DNA from: Pseudomonadota bacterium
Lineage (GTDB): Bacteria > Myxococcota > Polyangia > Polyangiales > Polyangiaceae
Direction: 5' to 3'
Length of the DNA stretch: 17,549 nucleotides
Assembly (NCBI GenBank): GCA_023419055.1
Contig: JAEZYO010000286.1
Coordinates: 1-17,549, forward strand
A model generated the notes under the pieces. The model saw only the letters and a list, made by a program, of their open reading frames with translations. It made no database searches and was not told where the DNA came from. Shown piece after piece: positions 6,817 through 12,315 of the stretch. Every line of letters begins with the position of its first letter. The stretch's first letter is position 1. A program made the translations under genes and the position numbers.

Positions 6817-8283
6817 ATGAACGATTTTCGATTCTTGCCTTCACGCTCTCTTCGTCGGTTTGGCCTGTCCGCCGTGGCGCTCGCGGTGGCGAGCGCGGGC
6901 GCTTGCGGTGACGGGGAGACGGGCAGGCCCGCGCGGTCCTTGGGGGAGGGTGGCGAAGCCGGCTGGGGCGCCGGAGGCGTTTCCGAGGCTGGCGCTTCCG
7001 GTGCCGGCGCTGCCGAAGCTGCCGGCGCAGGCGGGGTCGGCGGTTCGTCCCTCGACGACGACGACTGCGATGGCGCCGCGCTCGCGGTGACGTTCCGGGC
7101 GCTTACTCTCTCGGACGTGGGGCAAGGGACCGACTTCGAGTTCTTGCCGACCGCTTCGGAGAAGCCGAGGCTGCTCGTGACCTCCTCCGACGGGCACGTT
7201 CACTTGGTCGAGATCGCAGGCGACGACGCCGCCATCCTCGAGAGTTACGAGCTGCCCGACCCCGTTCACGACACCGCCGCGTGTGGGCTCACGAACCTGC
7301 GCCTCGATCCCGAGTTCGAGCAAAACCACTTCGTCTACGTCTCTTATTGCGTGGACGACGAGGTCACACGCCTGATGCGGTACACGTGGTCCGAGGAGGA
7401 CGGCATCCGCGACGGCGCCGTCATCTTGGAGACCGTCGTCGAGAAGAGGGATCAATGGCACCGCTTCGGCTCGATGGGCTTCGAAGAAGACGGGCGCACG
7501 ATGTGGATCCTGGTCGGTGACCACTTCCACAAGGAGTTCGGTCAGTCCACGACCGACAAGCTGGGCGCGCTGATCCGGATCGTCCCGAACCGCGAAGCCC
7601 ATGGGGAGGGCTTTACGCCGGCGGAAGGAAACTTGGCGGCGACGCTCGCGGAGGGAGTCGGAGGTGCGGGCGGAGTCGGAGGTGCGGACGGAGTCGGAGG
7701 TGCGGGCGGCGAAGGCGCCGGCGGCGCAGCGGGCGGTCCGGCGGAGGAGCCCGATCCCGCGGTCTTCGCCTACGGCTTCCGATCGCCGTGGCGCGGCACG
7801 CGCGACTCGCTCGGGCGCGTCTGGGTCGGCGACGTCGGGCTCGAGAAGTACGAGGAGGTGAACCTCGTCACCCGCGTGGGTCAGAATTTCGGTTGGGCCC
7901 TCCACGAGGGGCCGTGCACCCAAAATTGTGACGGATTCACCGACCCGATCGCGCATTATGGTCGTTCGGGTGAGGAGCCGTACGCCGCAGACGATCCGGA
8001 CACCGTGCCGGCGACGAAGCGGGCGATCTGGGTGAGCGAGATCTACGAGTCGCCGAGCCGCGACCGGTACTGCGGGCTGATGAACGACGTCGTCGTCTTC
8101 GGCGATCTCTTCACGGGCTGGGTGCGCGCGCTCCGCGCCGACGAATCAGGTGAGGTCACCTTGAACCGGAGTATCGGTCACCTCACCAGCGTCACCGCCT
8201 GGCGCACCGGGAGCGACGGTTTTGCCTACGCGCTCACCCTCGAGGGGGCGGGCCCCGGTGGGGCGCTCGCCGCGGGCGAGTGA
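6817..8283 (+). CDS. PQQ-dependent sugar dehydrogenase-like (GSDH beta-propeller) lipoprotein
   Basis: This 488-residue protein has an N-terminal signal with a lipobox-like SAGAC (Cys30), a Gly/Ala-rich linker (about 40-78) and a six-bladed beta-propeller of the soluble glucose/sorbosone dehydrogenase type. Hallmarks are QWHRFGSMGFEEDGRTMWILVGD (213-235; His215 sits where the family's catalytic His lies), YGFRSPWRGTRD (319-330; Arg322 at the conserved PQQ-contact Arg), VWVGDVGLEKYEEVN and GQNFGWALHEGPC. A second Gly/Ala-rich segment (about 279-308) interrupts the propeller and is encoded partly by an 18-bp tandem repeat. The likely reaction is oxidation of an alcohol or sugar with electrons passed to the diheme cytochrome encoded 18 nt upstream; the substrate is unknown. 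Its last 138 bp overlap the 3' end of the convergent kinase-like gene. The usual 'LYRL'-type propeller end is not obvious at the C-terminus. Confidence 0.87.
   Translation: MNDFRFLPSRSLRRFGLSAVALAVASAGACGDGETGRPARSLGEGGEAGWGAGGVSEAGASGAGAAEAAGAGGVGGSSLDDDDCDGAALAVTFRALTLSDVGQGTDFEFLPTASEKPRLLVTSSDGHVHLVEIAGDDAAILESYELPDPVHDTAACGLTNLRLDPEFEQNHFVYVSYCVDDEVTRLMRYTWSEEDGIRDGAVILETVVEKRDQWHRFGSMGFEEDGRTMWILVGDHFHKEFGQSTTDKLGALIRIVPNREAHGEGFTPAEGNLAATLAEGVGGAGGVGGADGVGGAGGEGAGGAAGGPAEEPDPAVFAYGFRSPWRGTRDSLGRVWVGDVGLEKYEEVNLVTRVGQNFGWALHEGPCTQNCDGFTDPIAHYGRSGEEPYAADDPDTVPATKRAIWVSEIYESPSRDRYCGLMNDVVVFGDLFTGWVRALRADESGEVTLNRSIGHLTSVTAWRTGSDGFAYALTLEGAGPGGALAAGE
7654..7707 (+). repeat. In-frame 18-bp tandem repeat, three copies
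   Basis: Three head-to-tail copies of GGAGTCGGAGGTGCGGGC (7654-7671, 7672-7689, 7690-7707). The second differs only by A for G at its penultimate base. Each encodes G-V-G-G-A-G/D in the PQQ-dehydrogenase-like gene, building a flexible insertion between propeller blades. Being in-frame multiples of six residues, copy-number changes would keep the gene open. Confidence 0.9.
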
Positions 8284-9135
8284 CCTCCCGAGGAGCTCTG
8301 AACGGCACCACGCGGAGAGCGCCTCCTCGTCGCGAGCGAAGGCCCAGTACGCGGCCAACCAGCGCCGGAAATGCCCTGCTCCGGCGACGTTCCGCTCCGC
8401 GAGCCAGGCCTCGCCGAGCGCTCGGTCTGCGCCGGCGAGATACGTCGCGGCCGCGAGCGCGTTGAAGGCGGGATCACCAATCACCACCCCGCCCCCGAAG
8501 TCGACGATGGCGGTGACGCGTCCGCCGTCGACGAGCACGTTCCCGGGGTAGGCGTCGAGGTAGACGAACGCGCGCTGTCGCGGCTCCTCGAAAGGGGCCG
8601 CGACGTCGCTCGCGCTGATAGCAGCGTACGCGTCACCACCCAGCTTCAGGCTGTGACGGGCTCGAAGCTCGAGGTATTCGCGGAAGGTCTCGGCTCGGAT
8701 CGGGTCGCCTTCGTGAAGCTCGCCGACGAACGGGCGCGAGATCGCGAGCTGGCCGAGCTCGTCCGCCGCCGAAAGATAGGCGCGGACCAGCGCTTCGCGC
8801 TCGGCGCCGCTGGCCGCGGCGAGCTCGCTCTCGAGCGGTCGTCCCGGAAGACGCCGCTCTTCGGTGACCCAGCGCTCTGCGACGAAAGCGACCTCGAACA
8901 CGCGCGGGATCGAAAAGGAGAGCCGGCCCGCGGAAGCTCCCAGCTCGTCGAGCAAGGAAGCGCGCGCGAGGACGCCGTCCTCGCTGGTTCCCGGCCTGTG
9001 GATTCGCAGCACGCGCTCGTCTCCGAGCGCGAAGACGGTCGCTTCTCCGCCTCGCCCGAGGAGCGCTTCGGCGTCGCAGCCGAACTCTCGGAGCGCCGCG
9101 AGCGCGCCTGGATCCTCGGGGAAGCGATTGGTCAT
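8146..9135 (-). CDS. Aminoglycoside-phosphotransferase-fold (APH family) kinase-like protein
   Basis: This is a 329-residue cytosolic protein. The N-lobe has a Gly-rich nucleotide loop (GRGGEATVFALG, 27-38) and the strand VLRIHRPG. The C-lobe has the catalytic-loop equivalent VYLDAYPGNVLVD (191-203) with Asp194 and Asn199, the metal-binding IVDFGG (Asp212) and GDPAFN (220-225). The His normally preceding the catalytic Asp (HGD) is replaced by Tyr (YLD), and the usual Asp in GDPAFD is Asn. Family members phosphorylate aminoglycosides, choline, homoserine, fructosamine and others; the substrate here is unknown and this should not be read as antibiotic resistance. The ATG at 9135 has GGAG six bases upstream. 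It follows the 487-residue lipoprotein gene by 17 nt, so one operon is likely. About 40 C-terminal residues lie antisense to the PQQ gene and look like read-out rather than fold. Confidence 0.82.
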   Translation of the reverse strand: MTNRFPEDPGALAALREFGCDAEALLGRGGEATVFALGDERVLRIHRPGTSEDGVLARASLLDELGASAGRLSFSIPRVFEVAFVAERWVTEERRLPGRPLESELAAASGAEREALVRAYLSAADELGQLAISRPFVGELHEGDPIRAETFREYLELRARHSLKLGGDAYAAISASDVAAPFEEPRQRAFVYLDAYPGNVLVDGGRVTAIVDFGGGVVIGDPAFNALAAATYLAGADRALGEAWLAERNVAGAGHFRRWLAAYWAFARDEEALSAWCRSELLGRSLARGERPTGARPLEGERVGKTVAPGAPGGDAGEVTDTPVQGDLT

Positions 9136-9152
9136 GCTCCTCTCCGGCTCGA

Positions 9153-10616
9153 CTACTCGAGCGTGAGCTCGACGAGCGTGTCTTCCAGCACCAACTCGGC
9201 GCCCTTCACCGTGTATTCGAAGTCGGGGTTGCGCGCTGCGGGCGTGCACTCGCCACCCTCACTCTTGACGTAAATGACGTCGCCGTCGAACGGCATGGCC
9301 TCGTACAAGGCGCGTGGGCTTCGTTCGCCGCATGGCCCTGTCTCGACCTCCTCGCTGAAGAGGCGAGGACTGGAGGTGGCAGGGCAATCCGTCGGGTAGC
9401 CGCCCACCACTTGCGAGGTGCAGGCTTCATCGGCGAAGTCATCGTAACGAACGAACGGTGCGTCGAGGGCGGCCACATGGTTCGGTAAGCAGTAGCTCTT
9501 CCCGTCCCCAGCCCTCACCGGGTAACAGGGGGCATCGTAGGCGCGGTCCCAAAGGCCGGTTTGAAGGAGCCACGTGCCCTCGCTGAAGTAGCCGATGCGC
9601 GCCAGGCGTCCCGTTCCGTCGAGGTCGACCTGCACGATCGGGTACTCATCGGCGCGTCTCGGCTCGCCGATCTCGAAGAGCCGTTCTGTCTCGCTCGCGA
9701 CCGCCGGGGAGCACACGCCGTCGCCGTTTTCGTACCAGGCGGCAGGCAGGCCCGCCCCGAGCTCGAAGAGCGGGGTCACACCGCATTGTTCGGCGGAGCC
9801 GATCACGACCTCTGGGGGCCCACAGTCGTCGTCGTCGATCGCATGGAGGGCGAGCTCCTGCTCGGTGGTGCACTCGTCGTCCGTGGTGAACACGTCGGTA
9901 GTGGGTACCGCGCCGGTTAAGCAATGAGTTTGCCCCCCGTCGTCCTCGTCGACGCCGATGAACAGACAGCGTTGCGCGCTTTCGAGACGGATGATCTGCT
10001 GCGGAAGACGCAAGCCGTCCTTCGCGACGATCATTTCCGTGCCGAGCTCCTCCGTACGCGGCACGATCACTCGCTCCGCCGCGACGAACGCGCCGGGATC
10101 GAGCTCACGAAGCTCGTAGTAGTGTTCGACCTCATAAGCGGCACCGGAACCAAAGCACTCTCCGTCCGGTTTGAGCCCGTACAAGCGAAGAGGTTTTTCG
10201 ATCTCTCGCACGAACTCGTAGGCGCGAGCTTCCGTGCGGGTCCCGCAGCCGTGACTCTCGCCGAGGTCGAGATCGTAACGAAACTCTTCCTCGCTGCACC
10301 CGGTGGTCCGCAGCGCCACGGGGGACTTGCAGTCAGGATCGGTGAAGAGGATCTCGGCTTCTGGAAACTCGGCGGGCAGGCAGCGCTCGACGCCATCCCT
10401 CGCCACCATGAATTCGCACTCGACGCCGAGCTTCGTGTCGTAGACCGCGCTCGGAAGGAAGACGTCGCCGTGCGACCAGCGGCGCACCTCGAGGCGAGTC
10501 CCCGACGCGGCGCTGACCGGATCCTTCGGGACTTCCGCCGACGGGGGAACCTCCGTTTCCCCGCCGCACGCGACCACCACGGCAGCGATGGTCACTGAAG
10601 CGCCACCAAACTTCAT
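9153..10616 (-). CDS. Cys-rich lipoprotein with three internal repeats, unknown function
   Basis: This 487-residue exported lipoprotein (VVVAC, Cys17) has no recognised domain. By eye the mature part has three related modules of about 130-150 residues. Each has a 'DG-x-x-x-CLP'-like step followed some 10-15 residues later by an aromatic-x-D-x-x-C step and, towards its end, a 'DG-x-C' turn. Module 1 has DGVERCLP (74-81), FTDPDC (91-96) and DGEC (151-154). Module 2 has GGQTHCLT (227-234), TTDDEC (244-249) and GDGVC (298-302). Module 3 has DGKSYCLP (371-378), FADEAC (394-399) and GGEC (454-457). The many Cys suggest disulfides and an extracytoplasmic location. The ATG at 10616 has a strong AGGAGG site. 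Its start overlaps the stop of the truncated paralogue upstream (ATGA), and the kinase-like gene follows after 17 nt. Confidence 0.82.
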   Translation of the reverse strand: MKFGGASVTIAAVVVACGGETEVPPSAEVPKDPVSAASGTRLEVRRWSHGDVFLPSAVYDTKLGVECEFMVARDGVERCLPAEFPEAEILFTDPDCKSPVALRTTGCSEEEFRYDLDLGESHGCGTRTEARAYEFVREIEKPLRLYGLKPDGECFGSGAAYEVEHYYELRELDPGAFVAAERVIVPRTEELGTEMIVAKDGLRLPQQIIRLESAQRCLFIGVDEDDGGQTHCLTGAVPTTDVFTTDDECTTEQELALHAIDDDDCGPPEVVIGSAEQCGVTPLFELGAGLPAAWYENGDGVCSPAVASETERLFEIGEPRRADEYPIVQVDLDGTGRLARIGYFSEGTWLLQTGLWDRAYDAPCYPVRAGDGKSYCLPNHVAALDAPFVRYDDFADEACTSQVVGGYPTDCPATSSPRLFSEEVETGPCGERSPRALYEAMPFDGDVIYVKSEGGECTPAARNPDFEYTVKGAELVLEDTLVELTLE

Positions 10617-10936
10617 GTCGTCCTCCTCACTCGAGCCTCGTCTCGACGCGCAGAATCCGCGTAATGAATTTTCACGTCTTCGACCTGGAGCGGCAGACAA
10701 CGCTCCACGCCGTCACCCGCCACTCTGAAGGTGCAATGCACCCCGAGCTCGGTGTCGTAGATCGTGTCGTGAAGCACCGCCTCGTCGTGGCGGTAGCGCG
10801 GCATTCGGAGCCGGGTCCCAGAAGCCGCGCTGATTTCGTCCTCGGGCGTTTCCGCCACGGAGTGTCGCTCCCAGTGTCCGCCGCAAGCGACGAGCACGAC
10901 ACTGACTACCATCACAGCACGACTCCCGCGCCTCAC
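10613..10936 (-). CDS. Truncated paralogue of the neighbouring repeat lipoprotein
   Basis: This 107-residue product starts at a GTG (10936); an internal ATG at 10912 is possible. It has its own signal and lipobox (VLVACGG). Residues about 36-96 align with residues 35-96 of the downstream 487-residue protein: both have SAASGTRL, then YDT.LGV.C.F.VA.DGVERCLP, with about half of 60 positions identical by hand count. Similarity stops just after the first CLP step. The last 14 or so residues are Arg-rich read-out from what is the neighbour's leader region, and the stop TGA overlaps the neighbour's ATG. It looks like a tandem duplicate whose body was deleted, leaving a short secreted lipoprotein or a leader-like gene that couples translation to the full-length copy. 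Whether the product is functional is unknown. Confidence 0.72.
   Translation of the reverse strand: MRRGSRAVMVVSVVLVACGGHWERHSVAETPEDEISAASGTRLRMPRYRHDEAVLHDTIYDTELGVHCTFRVAGDGVERCLPLQVEDVKIHYADSARRDEARVRRTT
10621..10628 (-). promoter_or_regulatory. Ribosome binding site of the repeat lipoprotein gene
   Basis: GAGGAGGA on the minus strand, four bases before the ATG at 10616. It lies inside the last codons of the truncated paralogue, so translation of the two genes can be coupled. It also decides the ATG at 10616 over the open frame reaching to 10700. Confidence 0.7.
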
Positions 10937-11067
10937 CGTGAGGCGAGCCTATCCCGAAGCTCGAGACGTGCCTAGCGTCGCGCACGTCGAGGCACGGGTG
11001 ACCGAGGGGGTCCGGCTCGGTCGAACGACTGGCGTCACCCGAGTTCGTCTCGTATCCTCTCAGTGCG

Positions 11068-11973
11068 ATGCGCGGACGCGACGTGTTCCTGCTCGCTTCT
11101 CTCGGAACCGCACTGGCGTGTGCGGCGTACGGACTGTCTAGTTCCGGCGCCCCGGCTTCAGCCGCTCAGGCAAGCGAGCCGACCGCGGCGCCGCAGAAGG
11201 GGGCGGCGCCTGCCCGCGCTTCGAGCTCGGCGGCCCCGAGCGCTCCGGCCGAAGCCAGCAAGAACGCTTGTCCACCCGAGATGGTGCGCATCGCTTCCGG
11301 TTGCATGGATCGCTACGAGGCGCACTTGCTGGTGGAACGCCCGGACGGCTCGCTCGCGCCACATCCCGCCTACGAGCGCCCCGAGGCAGGGAAGTTCGTG
11401 GCCGAATCGCGGCTAGGGGTGAAGCCGCAGGCCTACATCAGCCAGATCGAGGCCACGGCGGCGTGCGAGAACGCCGGTAAGCGGCTGTGCTCTCTCGCCG
11501 AGTGGTACGACGTCTGCAGCGGGAGCGCGCGCCGCATCTACCCTTACGCGAAGAGCTTCGAGAAGGGGCGCTGCAACTCCGGCAAGCCGCACCTGCTCTC
11601 GCTCCTTCACGGCAGCAGCGCGCGGGATTGGAGCTATGCCGAATTCAACGATCCCGAGCTCAACCGGCGGTCGGGTTTCCTGGCGCTCACCGGTGAGTAC
11701 GCGGGCTGCGCGACACCCGAGGGTGTGTACGACATGGTCGGTAACCTGCACGAGTGGGTCGCCGATCTCGTGGACAAGACGCTCGTGACCAAGCTCCCGG
11801 TGGCGGACGTGATCCGGCGGCGCATCGGCAAGACCAAGGGCAACGGCATCTTCATGGGCGGCTTCTACAGCACCACGGACGAGCACGGCCCCGGCTGCAC
11901 CTTCATCACGGCCGCTCACGAGCCCGGCTATCACGACTATTCGACCGGCTTTCGCTGCTGCAGCGATCGCTGA
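11068..11973 (+). CDS. SUMF1/FGE-fold secreted protein, probably non-catalytic
   Basis: This 301-residue protein has an N-terminal signal-like segment (VFLLASLGTALAC, Cys18 possibly lipidated) and an Ala/Ser/Pro-rich linker (about 25-65). A formylglycine-generating-enzyme/sulfatase-modifying-factor domain follows: MVRIASGCMDRYEAH, ATAACENAGKRLCSLAEWYDVC (the usual 'A..ca..GkRLPte.EW' motif), GVYDMVGNLHEWVAD (219-233), MGGFYST (263-269) and the terminal GFRCC (294-298). The CxxxxC copper-site cysteines of true FGE (around GGS.LC....C) are missing: the position after MGGFYS lacks Cys, and only one Cys (277) precedes the end. The domain more likely serves as a binding or structural scaffold, as in many secreted myxobacterial SUMF1-fold proteins. 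It stands alone, divergent from the paralogue pair (131-bp gap), with a weak ribosome site. Confidence 0.87.
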   Translation: MRGRDVFLLASLGTALACAAYGLSSSGAPASAAQASEPTAAPQKGAAPARASSSAAPSAPAEASKNACPPEMVRIASGCMDRYEAHLLVERPDGSLAPHPAYERPEAGKFVAESRLGVKPQAYISQIEATAACENAGKRLCSLAEWYDVCSGSARRIYPYAKSFEKGRCNSGKPHLLSLLHGSSARDWSYAEFNDPELNRRSGFLALTGEYAGCATPEGVYDMVGNLHEWVADLVDKTLVTKLPVADVIRRRIGKTKGNGIFMGGFYSTTDEHGPGCTFITAAHEPGYHDYSTGFRCCSDR

Positions 11974-11988
11974 GCGACCAAGCGCTCA
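11971..11988. terminator. Small hairpin shared by two converging stops
   Basis: TGAGCG (11971-11976), a 6-nt loop and CGCTCA (11983-11988) form a perfect 6-bp inverted repeat. The left arm contains the stop of the SUMF1-fold gene, and the right arm contains the stop of the minus-strand remnant. The stem is short and has no T-tract, so termination is only a possibility. Confidence 0.3.
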
Positions 11989-12186
11989 CCCGGTGAGGGC
12001 GCGCACGTTCGCGATGCAGAAATCGAACGGCGTGGTCGAGGCTGCGTTGGTGACGACGTGCCAGCTGATCTGGACGAGGCCGTTGCCGGGCGAGGGAGAC
12101 CCGCCCGTGGTCCAACACTCGGTGACGAGCTCGTCGAACGCGAAGCTGTTCGCTCCGAGCACCACGGGAGTCGTCGTCGCATTCCG
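11986..12186 (-). pseudogene. C-terminal remnant of a secreted protein
   Basis: A minus-strand frame without a usable start gives 66 residues that read as protein: TTTPVVLGANSFAFDELV, TECWTTGG, GLVQISWHVVTN and PFDFCIANVRALTG before the stop. The Trp/Cys/Phe-rich ending 'W-x-V...PFDFC' is like the C-terminal beta-sandwich tail seen in secreted myxobacterial proteins. An in-frame TAG lies immediately upstream (12187-12189) and no signal peptide or start precedes it, so the N-terminal part has been lost. GTG codons near 12165 could start a shorter product, but no ribosome site was seen. The plus-strand shadow over the same bases is less protein-like. Parent family not identified. Confidence 0.5.
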
Positions 12187-12292
12187 CTAACGCGGCGCTG
12201 CCTCCCACGTCGAGTCATGTCACTCACCTCGAGCGCGCACCCTTTCGTGCCTCCCGGGTGAGTGGCAAGGCCGGCCATTCGCACAGTGACGC

Positions 12293-12309
12293 CGGGGCGT
12301 GGCGCCCCG
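12293..12309 (-). terminator. GC-rich hairpin downstream of cysNC
   Basis: A 7-bp stem (CGGGGCG / CGCCCCG) with a 3-nt loop lies 6 nt beyond the cysNC stop. There is no T-run after it on the minus strand, so it is at best a partial or factor-assisted terminator. Confidence 0.35.
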
Positions 12310-12315
12310 AGGCGT

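Noticed and set aside
6841..7956. 371-codon open frame on the minus strand
   Set aside because: Antisense to the PQQ-dehydrogenase-like gene, which carries clear propeller motifs; the frame has no coherent domain.
8146..9135. Antibiotic-resistance (aminoglycoside kinase) gene
   Set aside because: The fold is shared by many metabolite kinases, the catalytic HxD is altered, and the context is a lipoprotein operon; resistance is not supported.
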